This document shows positions 15,119 through 23,167 of a stretch of DNA of 38,328 nt, in pieces. The position numbers and the translations under genes were made by a program. The notes below the pieces were generated by a model. That model saw nothing but the letters and a program-made list of their open reading frames with translations. It was not told where the DNA came from and ran no database searches. This DNA comes from Flavobacteriaceae bacterium TMED81 (GTDB taxonomy: Bacteria > Bacteroidota > Bacteroidia > Flavobacteriales > Flavobacteriaceae), in assembly GCA_002171575.2 (NCBI GenBank), contig NHEI02000028.1, positions 1 through 38,328 of the forward strand, written 5' to 3'. Position 1 is the stretch's first letter. Every line of letters begins with the position of its first letter.

Positions 15119-16650
15119 TGGAAGTACGCTTAATTCTTGGGGATCAGCTCAATGCCGAACACAGTTGGTTTGAGGAAGTTAATGACAACGTGTGCTATGT
15201 CATGTTTGAAATGCGTCAGGAGACAGACTATGTCAAGCATCACATTCAAAAGGTTGTTGCCTTCTTTGGAGCCATGCGAAACTTTGCACGTGCAAGAGAG
15301 AAAGAGGGGCATCGAGTTTTGTATTACACCCTAGATGATTCGCAAAACGAGCAGGAGCTAGAGAAAAACCTCAACAAAGTCATTTCCCTTTTGGGTGCTA
15401 CACGCTTTGCCTACCAGCTGCCCGATGAGTTTCGACTCGACCAACAACTTCAAAGCTTCTGTAAGGGCTTAAAGATCTCGTCTGAGGCCGTTGACACGGA
15501 CCATTTTCTCACGACAAGGGATGAAATGGGGAAATTCTTTGCGGGAAAGAAAAAATGGGTAATGGAGTTTTTCTACCGCTATATGCGGAAAAAATTTGAT
15601 ATCCTGATGGTGCATGATCAGCCAGAAGGCGGGTCTTGGAATTATGACAAGTTTAATCGAAACAAATGGAACGGCTCTCCGGCCATTCCTCCGCCCTATC
15701 TGCCAAAAGTCGAGTACATTGAGCAACTCCAAAAGATGATCGAAGATCAAGGGATTATGACGCTAGGCAGTCTCTCTAAAGACCAATTTTTATTTCCAAT
15801 GACCCGAGAGGAGAGTATAAAACAGCTCGACTATTTTTGCGAAAATCTGCTTATAGACTTTGGGAGCTTTCAAGATGCGATGCATCAAGAAGAAACCAAC
15901 CTATTCCATGCGAGGATTTCCTTTGCCTTGAATGTCAAAATCCTTCATCCTTTAGAGGTCATCAATCATGCCATTGAGGCCTATCGAAAACAACCCGACA
16001 CCATATCCCTTTCGCAGGTTGAGGGCTTTGTGAGGCAAGTGTTGGGGTGGCGAGAATACATCCGTGGACTGTATTGGAAAGAAATGCCAACTTATAAAGG
16101 GTTAAACGCCTTAGAAAATACCAATCCCCTTCCCGATTTCTATTGGACTGGTGAAACCAAAATGAATTGCTTGAGTACAACTGTAAAAAACAGTTTGGAG
16201 CATGCCTATGCCCATCATATCCAACGATTGATGATTACTGGAAATTTTGCACTCCTCGCCCAAACCCACCCCGATGCGGTAGATGAATGGTATTTAGGGA
16301 TCTATGCCGATGCCGTAGAATGGGTACAACTGCCAAACACACGCGGAATGAGTCAATATGCCGATGGGGGAATGGTGGCAACGAAACCTTATGTTTCCTC
16401 AGGGTCTTATGTCAACAAAATGAGTAATTATTGCTCTTCTTGTAGCTACAACCACAAAAAGAGATTGGGAGATGACGCTTGTCCGTTCAATAGCTTGTAT
16501 TGGAACTTTTTGGACGACAAAAAAGATTTCTTAAAAAGCAACAATCGTATGGGAATGATGCTCAATTTGTTGCGGAAAATCAAACCGGAGGAATTGGCAG
16601 CCATAAAAACACGTGCTTACGGAATCATTGCCAATCCCGATGCCTACTAA
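15118..16650 (+). CDS. Iron-sulfur bacterial cryptochrome/photolyase (FeS-BCP, PhrB-like (6-4) photolyase family)
   Basis: A 510-residue member of the deoxyribodipyrimidine photolyase-related family. The start is RLILGDQL, and the helical FAD domain includes VRQVLGWREYIRGLYW and HHIQRLMITGNFALL. Cys351, Cys439, Cys442 and Cys455 keep the 88-3-13 residue spacing of the four 4Fe-4S ligands known from Agrobacterium PhrB. Family members repair (6-4) photoproducts and use dimethyl-ribityllumazine as antenna, so ribH in the same window is notable. The start is ATG 15118, overlapping the DASH stop by 1 bp; an in-frame upstream ATG at 15094 is inside DASH and less likely. Confidence 0.92.
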   Translation: MEVRLILGDQLNAEHSWFEEVNDNVCYVMFEMRQETDYVKHHIQKVVAFFGAMRNFARAREKEGHRVLYYTLDDSQNEQELEKNLNKVISLLGATRFAYQLPDEFRLDQQLQSFCKGLKISSEAVDTDHFLTTRDEMGKFFAGKKKWVMEFFYRYMRKKFDILMVHDQPEGGSWNYDKFNRNKWNGSPAIPPPYLPKVEYIEQLQKMIEDQGIMTLGSLSKDQFLFPMTREESIKQLDYFCENLLIDFGSFQDAMHQEETNLFHARISFALNVKILHPLEVINHAIEAYRKQPDTISLSQVEGFVRQVLGWREYIRGLYWKEMPTYKGLNALENTNPLPDFYWTGETKMNCLSTTVKNSLEHAYAHHIQRLMITGNFALLAQTHPDAVDEWYLGIYADAVEWVQLPNTRGMSQYADGGMVATKPYVSSGSYVNKMSNYCSSCSYNHKKRLGDDACPFNSLYWNFLDDKKDFLKSNNRMGMMLNLLRKIKPEELAAIKTRAYGIIANPDAY

Positions 16651-18118
16651 AGCAGACCTTTCCATATTTTGGTTTAAAAGAGACCTTCGCGTCGTGGACA
16701 ACCCTGCACTCCAAGCCGCTGTGCTTGACCCTACCCCAACCCTTTTGGTGTATAGTTTCGAACCCATGCTACTCAAAAACGATCATTACGACAACCGGCA
16801 TTGGCAGTTTATCTGGGAAAGTCTTGCGGAGTTAAATCAATTCTTTTCGCAATACGACACCAAAATTCTCATTTGTAGTACAGATATACTGACCCTTTTT
16901 ACAGAAATCCAAAAGAACTTCACTGTCAAATCCATATACAGCCATCAGGAAACTGGGCTTACTTGTACCTATGAGAGGGATCAGTTGGTTGATCGGTATT
17001 GTCGATCTGAGAGGATTAAATGGAATGAGTTTACAAATCAAGGCGTTTTTCGCGGGCTTTCAAATCGAAAAAATTGGCGTAAAAAATGGGGTCAATTCAT
17101 GTCTAAACCCATACAACCATGGGAAACAACATCACATTCATTTGTTTCCAATTTAGCGATTGATTCGATTGGGATTGATGCTTTTGAATGGAAAAGTTCC
17201 TCAACTGATCAGATTAGACAAAAAGGAGGGACAAAACAAGGGCTCGCCTACTTGAATAGCTTTATCAGCAGTCGTCACAAATCCTATCAAAACTCGATAT
17301 CAAAACCGGAATTGTCTCGCAAAGCGTGCAGTCGATTGTCGCCTTACATTTCTTGGGGGAACCTTTCAGTTCGCTATGTATGGCAAACCGCAGAGCAAGC
17401 CAAACGCGATGGTGCCTCACGATTTCAACTACAAGCTTTTACCTCACGTTTGCGCTGGCAAGCCCATTTCATTCAAAAGTTTGAAATGGAAGACCGCATG
17501 GAATTTGAAAGCATCAATAAAGGATATGCCGCTTTGGAAAAATCCCCCAACGAATCTTATATACAGGCATGGAAAACAGGACAGACTGGTTTTCCATTGG
17601 TGGATGCTTCCATGCGTTGCTTGATGCAAACTGGTTATGTCAATTTTCGAATGCGTGCCATGCTCGTCTCCTTTTTTACCCATCATTTATGGCAGCCCTG
17701 GCAACTCGGTGTCAAGCATTTGGCAAAACAATTTTTGGATTTTGAACCAGGAATCCATTATCCCCAATTCCAAATGCAAGCAGGGGTAACTGGAATCAAT
17801 AAGTTGCGCATCTATAACCCCGTCAAAAATAGTATCACTCATGATACAGAGGGTGTGTTTATCGGCAAATGGGTACCTGAGCTTGAAAAGCTCCCATTGC
17901 ACTTGCAGCACGAACCGTGGAAGATCACCCCAATTGAGAAAGAACTCTATGGTTTCGCTTTGGGACAAGACTATCCAGAACCCATTGTTGACTTGCAACA
18001 CGCAGCAAAGCATGCCTCCACCAAGCTATGGGGGATGAAAAAAAAGGGGAGTGTTCGGGCAGAATCGCGGCGCATTCTCTCAAAACACACCTTGGCAGAC
18101 AGAAACAACTTTGATTAG
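16640..18118 (+). CDS. Divergent photolyase/cryptochrome-family flavoprotein
   Basis: A 492-residue protein with a clear photolyase antenna domain (SIFWFKRDLRVVDN) and FAD domain (SRKACSRLSPYISWGNLS, LRWQAHF with Trp273, DASMRCLMQTGYVNFRMRAM). The normally invariant flavin/substrate segment is rewritten: SNxGNWQW becomes GIHYPQFQMQ (371-380), so the Asn by flavin N5 is His373, the flavin-proximal Trp is Phe377 and the lesion-stacking Trp is Met379; HNR becomes NFR. Two residues are also missing before the RIYNP segment. It is either a photoreceptor or a repair enzyme with another electron route. ATG 16640 overlaps the preceding gene by 11 bp. Confidence 0.87.
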   Translation: MPTKADLSIFWFKRDLRVVDNPALQAAVLDPTPTLLVYSFEPMLLKNDHYDNRHWQFIWESLAELNQFFSQYDTKILICSTDILTLFTEIQKNFTVKSIYSHQETGLTCTYERDQLVDRYCRSERIKWNEFTNQGVFRGLSNRKNWRKKWGQFMSKPIQPWETTSHSFVSNLAIDSIGIDAFEWKSSSTDQIRQKGGTKQGLAYLNSFISSRHKSYQNSISKPELSRKACSRLSPYISWGNLSVRYVWQTAEQAKRDGASRFQLQAFTSRLRWQAHFIQKFEMEDRMEFESINKGYAALEKSPNESYIQAWKTGQTGFPLVDASMRCLMQTGYVNFRMRAMLVSFFTHHLWQPWQLGVKHLAKQFLDFEPGIHYPQFQMQAGVTGINKLRIYNPVKNSITHDTEGVFIGKWVPELEKLPLHLQHEPWKITPIEKELYGFALGQDYPEPIVDLQHAAKHASTKLWGMKKKGSVRAESRRILSKHTLADRNNFD

Positions 18119-18119
18119 G

Positions 18120-18401
18120 ATGAAGAAAAAGCAATTTGGCGTTAAAGAAATCGATCGTATCATTGAAATGGCATGGGAAGACCGAACACCATTTGACGCC
18201 ATTTCATTTCAGTTTGGCATCAAAGAGCAAGAAGTCATTACAATCATGCGCAACAACCTCAAGCCCTCTAGTTTTCGTCTATGGAGAGCTCGTGTACAGG
18301 GTAGAAAGACCAAGCACAGCAAACAAAGAGGAGATGATGTCAATCGATTTAAATGTAGCCGCCAGCGAGGGATTAGCAACAATAAGGTTTCGAAACGATA
18401 G
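18120..18401 (+). CDS. DUF2805 / TIGR03643-type small protein
   Basis: A 93-residue basic protein. Its first half, ending RPFD/EAISFQFGIKEQEVITIMR-like with FRLWRARVQGR, matches the DUF2805/TIGR03643 family, which has a helix-turn-helix-like core and is repeatedly found next to cryptochrome and photolyase genes. Here the motif reads EIDRIIEMAWEDRTPFDAIS then FQFGIKEQEV. The tail is rich in Lys/Arg/Ser. The function is unknown; DNA or RNA binding is a guess. It is the last gene of the operon, 1 bp after the divergent photolyase homologue, and converges with murA 5 bp away. Confidence 0.82.
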   Translation: MKKKQFGVKEIDRIIEMAWEDRTPFDAISFQFGIKEQEVITIMRNNLKPSSFRLWRARVQGRKTKHSKQRGDDVNRFKCSRQRGISNNKVSKR

Positions 18402-18406
18402 AGATT

Positions 18407-19723
18407 CTATTGGGTGTTCACCCGCTTGATATCGGCGCCGATGGCTTGCAGTCTTTCGACGATACGTTCATATCCGCGATCGATTTGTTCGATGTTGTGA
18501 ATGGTACTCGTCCCTTTTGCCGACAAAGCAGCAATCAACAAGGAAATTCCCGCACGAATATCGGGGGAAGTCATCGTAGTTCCTTTCAGGGAGGACTTGA
18601 AATCATGACCTATTACAGTCGCTCGGTGCGGGTCACAAAGTATGATTTTAGCTCCCATATCAATAAGTTTATCCACAAAGAACAAACGACTTTCAAACAT
18701 TTTTTGATGAATAAGCACACTTCCTCTTGCTTGGGTGGCAACCACCAGAACAATACTCAACAGATCGGGGGTAAATCCTGGCCATGGGGCATCGGATATT
18801 GTCATAATGGAACCATCGATAAAGCTTTGAACTTCGTAGCCATCGGAATGCGCAGGGACATAGATATCATCCTCTTGTCTTTCCACCTGTATGCCCAACT
18901 TTCGAAACACATTGGGAATTTGACCCAAATCGTCCCATGATACGTTCTTGATCGTAAGTTCACTTCTCGTCAATGCTGCCAAACCGATCCAACTTCCAAT
19001 TTCGACCATATCGGGCAGAATGCGGTGGCTTGTACCAGAAAGTCGCTCAACTCCTTCAATCGTCAATCGGTTTGATCCAATTCCAGAGATATTGGCACCC
19101 ATTCGATTGAGCATACCACAGAGTTGCTGTAAATAGGGTTCGCAAGCAGCGTTATAGATCGTTGTTGTGCCTTTGGCGAGAACGGCTGCCATCACCAAAT
19201 TCGCTGTTCCTGTCACGGATGCCTCATCGAGAAGTAGGTAAGCGCCTTGGAGACGGTCGGTCTCTACGCTATAAAAGTGATTTTCACGGTCATAGGTAAA
19301 ATCGGCGCCCAATTTCATAAGCCCTTCAAAGTGCGTATCGACTCGTCTTCTACCGATCTTATCTCCTCCGGGTCTTGGAATATATCCTTTGCCGAATCGG
19401 GTGAGCAGTGGACCAATCAACATAATCGACCCTCTGATTTTTCTACCGTCAGTTTTAAATGCATCGGATTTGAGATACTCCAAATTCACTTGATCGGCTT
19501 GAAAGAGATAATGGTTGTTTCCCTTCTTTTCGATGCGAACGCCAAGTGACTCTAAAATATCGAGCAGTTTATTGATGTCGACGATATCGGGAACATTGGA
19601 GATTTCGACAGGTTCTGCAGTGAGAAGAACCGCACATAAAATTTGCAGTGCTTCATTTTTTGCCCCTTGGGGCTCAATCGTGCCAGACAATGGTCTTCCG
19701 CCCTTGACAACAAATGTTCCCAT
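18407..19723 (-). CDS. murA: UDP-N-acetylglucosamine 1-carboxyvinyltransferase with Asp in place of Cys115
   Basis: First committed step of peptidoglycan synthesis: transfers enolpyruvate from PEP to UDP-GlcNAc in the cytoplasm. There are 438 residues from ATG 19723 (FVVKGGRPLSGTIEPQGAKNEAL); a longer frame would run into DUF4290. The mobile active-site loop reads PRPGGDKIGRRRVD (117-130): Asp121 occupies the position of the fosfomycin-alkylated Cys115 of E. coli MurA. Asp keeps the enzyme active and makes it insensitive to fosfomycin, as known from chlamydial and mycobacterial MurA. It lies 1 bp downstream of the DUF4290 gene, a conserved Bacteroidetes pair. Confidence 0.96.
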   Translation of the reverse strand: MGTFVVKGGRPLSGTIEPQGAKNEALQILCAVLLTAEPVEISNVPDIVDINKLLDILESLGVRIEKKGNNHYLFQADQVNLEYLKSDAFKTDGRKIRGSIMLIGPLLTRFGKGYIPRPGGDKIGRRRVDTHFEGLMKLGADFTYDRENHFYSVETDRLQGAYLLLDEASVTGTANLVMAAVLAKGTTTIYNAACEPYLQQLCGMLNRMGANISGIGSNRLTIEGVERLSGTSHRILPDMVEIGSWIGLAALTRSELTIKNVSWDDLGQIPNVFRKLGIQVERQEDDIYVPAHSDGYEVQSFIDGSIMTISDAPWPGFTPDLLSIVLVVATQARGSVLIHQKMFESRLFFVDKLIDMGAKIILCDPHRATVIGHDFKSSLKGTTMTSPDIRAGISLLIAALSAKGTSTIHNIEQIDRGYERIVERLQAIGADIKRVNTQ

Positions 19724-19724
19724 C

Positions 19725-20372
19725 TTACTTACGACGCTTATGTCTGTATTTTTTGTTTTTGTTGGACTGGTGGGGTTTCTGACGACCAAATCGTTTGTTG
19801 CTCAATCGGATCAGGTCTTCGGATTTAGACAGCATTTCATCTGAATTTTTCAGATTGATTTTACCTTCTGAAATTTCAAATAAATGCTCAAAAATTACTG
19901 CATCTTCCACCGTGTCTTTGTTCCAGTTTAAAAAGCACTTTTTCATGTGATTGGCAATCACAAAGACCAGTGCATCTTTCTGTTCTCCATCGGAAAAGGT
20001 AAGTGCCGCCTCGATCATTCGTTTGATATTGTTGCCGTAAAAACGATACTTGGGGAAATTTTGTGGGTAGCTCAACGGGGCTGGACGAGCCGTAAGTACT
20101 TCTTTTTCAGGAATGGGATATGGCGAGTCCACGTCGAGTGAAAAGTCCGACATGATAAACAATTGATCCCAGAGCTTGTGTTGGAAATCGGGAACGTCTC
20201 TAAGGTGTGGGTTCAAATTTCCCATCACACCGATAATGGCATGCGCCATTTTGTTTCGCTGTTCTTTTTTGGGCTCTTCCATCGCTTGATCCACCATCTT
20301 TTGAATGTGACGGCCATATTCTGGAATTCGTAACGGACTGCGTTGGGTATTGTACTGAAGTGTGTCTTCCAA
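19725..20372 (-). CDS. DUF4290 domain protein
   Basis: A 215-residue Bacteroidetes protein of the DUF4290 family, starting LQYNTQRSPLRIPEYGRHIQKMVDQA with HLRDVPDFQHKLWDQLFIMSDFSLDVDSPYP-like segments in the middle and a very basic tail (RHKRRK). No catalytic motif is recognisable. It is consistently the gene just upstream of murA, and here the two are separated by 1 bp, so a cell-wall connection is possible but unproven. Confidence 0.8.
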   Translation of the reverse strand: MEDTLQYNTQRSPLRIPEYGRHIQKMVDQAMEEPKKEQRNKMAHAIIGVMGNLNPHLRDVPDFQHKLWDQLFIMSDFSLDVDSPYPIPEKEVLTARPAPLSYPQNFPKYRFYGNNIKRMIEAALTFSDGEQKDALVFVIANHMKKCFLNWNKDTVEDAVIFEHLFEISEGKINLKNSDEMLSKSEDLIRLSNKRFGRQKPHQSNKNKKYRHKRRK

Positions 20373-20411
20373 TGTTGATGTTTAAATGATATGGTAAAAA
20401 TACGAAAATTA

Positions 20412-20702
20412 CTATAACTGAATGACGCCCTCAATCTGTGCAACCGCTTTGTATTTGGATATGATTTGATCGGGTGAGCTAAAAACCCCTTCGATCGAAA
20501 TGCTGACATAGGTGTTTTTGGACGAATTTCGCTCCGTGATTTGAACAGGGTGATTTGCGAAAATGGACCGAAGAGTCGCTTTTTTCTCCTCGTCGGAAGG
20601 CAAGATAAACTTAAACAAATAGTTTGAAGGCCAATCTGTTGACTCTTCCAATTGCTCTCGAAGTCGATTGTAAAATAAAGTGGTTTTGGTGGTCTCGGAC
20701 AT
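20412..20702 (-). CDS. DUF493 family protein (YbeD-like)
   Basis: A 96-residue alpha-beta protein: WPSNYLFKFILPSDEEKKATLRSIF, then a TYVSISIEGVFSSPDQIISKYKAVAQIEGVIQL pattern read in pieces. This is the ferredoxin-like DUF493 fold, similar to the ACT/regulatory domains. The ATG at 20702 is chosen because upstream sequence contains a -7 box (TATCTTTG, 20715 down to 20708) only 5 bp away. It is probably the first gene of the DUF493-DUF4290-murA unit. Confidence 0.8.
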   Translation of the reverse strand: MSETTKTTLFYNRLREQLEESTDWPSNYLFKFILPSDEEKKATLRSIFANHPVQITERNSSKNTYVSISIEGVFSSPDQIISKYKAVAQIEGVIQL

Positions 20703-20707
20703 CTGGA

Positions 20708-20715
20708 CAAAGATA
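20708..20715 (-). promoter_or_regulatory. TAnnTTTG -7 box ahead of the DUF493 gene
   Basis: Minus-strand TATCTTTG, ending 5 bp before the ATG of the DUF493 gene. It is the same octamer as in the photolyase operon promoter. A TTTG lies 25 bp further upstream (20744-20741), slightly too far for the consensus spacing. Transcription from here would give a nearly leaderless mRNA. Confidence 0.45.
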
Positions 20716-20765
20716 TCGATTTTAAACAAGAAGTAAAGCGCAAAAATTGTAAATTGGTATCCCAT

Positions 20766-21296
20766 ATGAAGCAACATAAACGATATGTGCTGACTGGCTC
20801 TCCAGGAAGTGGGAAAACCACCTTATTGCAAGCTTTACAAAGCGAGTACATTACTTGTTTTGAAGAGATCTTTCGGGTATTGTTTTTACAAGCCAAGGAC
20901 AGAGGTGTAGATTCTCCTTTTCAAGACGAACCCCTAGCACTGAGTGAGGAAATCATCAAAGGGAGAGTTGCCGACTTCAACGCAGCTGCGGTATCTAAGA
21001 TTCACCTTTACGACAGGGGGATTCACGATGCGATTGCCTATCTGGAAGGAATTCAGGTTGAGGTTCCAAAACACTTTATCAAAATCGGTCAATCCCACAT
21101 CTATGACAAGGTGTTTATCCTTCCGCCATGGCAAGAAATTTTTACCAATGACCATGAGCGGATCGAAAATTTTGACGAAACCGAAGCGATACACAACGAA
21201 CTTATCAAGACCTATACTGCATATGGTATGCCGCCAATTGTTGTACCCAAGCTATCGGTGGAAAAACGCATATCTTTTCTCAATGATCATCTATGA
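20766..21296 (+). CDS. AAA-family ATPase / P-loop kinase-like protein
   Basis: A 176-residue protein with a Walker A loop GSPGSGKTT near the N-terminus and a Walker B-like strand SKIHLYDRGIHDAIAYL. The size and pattern match the small AAA_28-type ATPase proteins (nucleoside/NadR-kinase-like). The substrate is unknown. ATG 20766 is preferred to a TTG 12 bp upstream. Its stop overlaps the recQ start by 4 bp. Confidence 0.8.
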   Translation: MKQHKRYVLTGSPGSGKTTLLQALQSEYITCFEEIFRVLFLQAKDRGVDSPFQDEPLALSEEIIKGRVADFNAAAVSKIHLYDRGIHDAIAYLEGIQVEVPKHFIKIGQSHIYDKVFILPPWQEIFTNDHERIENFDETEAIHNELIKTYTAYGMPPIVVPKLSVEKRISFLNDHL

Positions 21297-23167
21297 GCAG
21301 CGCGCGGGAACATTTACAAAAACATTGGGGTTGGTCCGACTTTAGACCAGGGCAAAAAGAAGTTATTGATGCTTCTCTATCTAGAAAAAATACCTTGGTC
21401 GTACTCCCAACTGGTGGCGGGAAATCGTTGTGTTTTCAACTGACTGCACTGCTGCAAGACGGCATTTGTGTTGTGGTCAGCCCTTTGGTGGCGTTGATGA
21501 TTGATCAGGTTTCCGCTTTGAAAAGTAAAAACATACGCGCCATGTCGATACACGGATCGATGGGTGAAAATGACCTGGTTGAGGCGCTGGATCAATGTGC
21601 GTTTGGAAACATCAAGCTTTTGTACCTATCCCCCGAACGTCTGCGCAATCCGATTGTGTGTGAACGCTTAAAAACCTTACCCATCTCTCTGTTGGCGGTT
21701 GACGAAGCCCATTGCATTTCACAATGGGGGCATGACTTTCGGCCTGCCTATCGGCAAATTGCTCAATTTCACAACATCATCAACAAGCCCCCTGTGATGG
21801 CACTCACTGCCACCGCAACCCCAAAGGTAAAAGCGGATATCATCGCATCTCTCGAACTTGAGGACACCCAGCTTATCCAAACCTCATTTTTTCGGCCAAA
21901 TCTGTCTTATCAAGTCATTCGTACCGAAAACAAACTCGGTACAATACGGTCGATGCTCAAAAACAGTTCGGGGAACACCATCTTGTATCTCCGTACTCGC
22001 AGGCACTGCGAAACCCTTGTAGAACAACTTCGAATGGAAGGAATCCATGCGCGGTATTTTCACGGAGGGAGCTCCAACAAAACAGAGCTTATCGAGGACT
22101 GGCAAAGTGGAAGAGAACCCATTATGGTGGCGACTTCTGCCTTTGGAATGGGAATTGATCAGGCCAATGTCCGGCAAGTGATTCATGCGGCACTTCCCGA
22201 AAGTATCGAAAGCTACTATCAGGAAGCTGGACGAGCAGGGCGTGACGAGCAGCCCGCTAAAGCCACAATCGTAACAAGCGCGCGGGATATGCAAGTTGTC
22301 AGCAGTCAATTTATGGACAGCTTTCCTCGTGCCGATCTCGTCCGTCAGGTCTATGCCAAATTATGTGCCTATTTCCAAATTGCGTACGGCGAAACTCCGC
22401 TAGAACCGCTTGACATGTCCTTTGAAAGCTTTGTCGACACCTATAATTTCCCTTCCAAAAAAACCTATGAAGTCTTTCGGCTTTTCGATCGAATTGGATG
22501 CATTCGCTGGTCCAACCTTGTGGTAGAACGATTTCGGTTGCAAGTACTATACAAGGGAAAAGATCTCCGCAACTTGATTCGTAAAGACTCACCGCTTTCC
22601 ACGATACTCAATATTTTGGTGCGACTTTATCCAAACATCACGGAAACAGCCCAATCGGTCGATGGGAGCCAATTGAGCAAACGAACCGGGGTCGGGTTGG
22701 ATCAACTCAAAGTTCATTTTGCGGCCTTGGAGAAAAACGGCTATGCCGCCATTTCCTCATGGAACTGCGACACCCGTTTGTTTTTCCTCGAACCACGGGA
22801 AGACGATCACATCCTGACCCGGGCGATAACACATCTCGATCAGAGTCTGGAAACCAGAAAAGTGCAACTCAAAGCGGTTCAGGACTATGTTGAAAACCAC
22901 AAGCAGTGCATGCAAGCCCTCCTCCTTGACTATTTTGGAGAAACAGGCAAGACCGCATGCGAGCATTGCAGTACTTGCCAGTCCACACCAAACCCAGCGC
23001 AATTGCAGTCCTCTATCATGGCGATTTTGCAAAAAAAACCTGCCTCTGCCAAAAACCTATCAAAATTGCTTGTCACTGAAGAAAAAACTATCATTGCATC
23101 ATTAATGGAGATGCTCAACGAGGAACGGATCTTTCAAAAGGATCTTCTATTTTATATCAATAAATGA
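21293..23167 (+). CDS. recQ: ATP-dependent DNA helicase RecQ (no HRDC domain)
   Basis: A 3'-5' superfamily-2 helicase acting in recombination and fork repair. FRPGQ is at 17-21, Walker A LPTGGGKS at 38-45 and the DEAH box at 137-140. HGSMGENDL and the aromatic-rich SQWGHDFRPAY follow, and motif VI is QEAGRAGRD. The C-terminal third holds Cys residues (CMQALLLDYFG, CEHCSTCQ) of the zinc-binding RQC region. At 624 residues it is shorter than enzymes with an HRDC domain, as in the second RecQ-type copy found in many flavobacteria. It overlaps both neighbours by 4 bp. Confidence 0.92.
   Translation: MSSAREHLQKHWGWSDFRPGQKEVIDASLSRKNTLVVLPTGGGKSLCFQLTALLQDGICVVVSPLVALMIDQVSALKSKNIRAMSIHGSMGENDLVEALDQCAFGNIKLLYLSPERLRNPIVCERLKTLPISLLAVDEAHCISQWGHDFRPAYRQIAQFHNIINKPPVMALTATATPKVKADIIASLELEDTQLIQTSFFRPNLSYQVIRTENKLGTIRSMLKNSSGNTILYLRTRRHCETLVEQLRMEGIHARYFHGGSSNKTELIEDWQSGREPIMVATSAFGMGIDQANVRQVIHAALPESIESYYQEAGRAGRDEQPAKATIVTSARDMQVVSSQFMDSFPRADLVRQVYAKLCAYFQIAYGETPLEPLDMSFESFVDTYNFPSKKTYEVFRLFDRIGCIRWSNLVVERFRLQVLYKGKDLRNLIRKDSPLSTILNILVRLYPNITETAQSVDGSQLSKRTGVGLDQLKVHFAALEKNGYAAISSWNCDTRLFFLEPREDDHILTRAITHLDQSLETRKVQLKAVQDYVENHKQCMQALLLDYFGETGKTACEHCSTCQSTPNPAQLQSSIMAILQKKPASAKNLSKLLVTEEKTIIASLMEMLNEERIFQKDLLFYINK

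Noticed and set aside
19724..19789. A 22-residue N-terminal extension of MurA
   Set aside because: It lies within the DUF4290 coding region and is absent from MurA; the protein begins naturally at FVVKGGRPLSG after the ATG at 19723.
20722..20730. TTAAACAAG near the AAA ATPase/DUF493 divergent region as an operator
   Set aside because: Only a half-site with a mismatch at the end, no second arm, and the neighbouring genes have no link to light.
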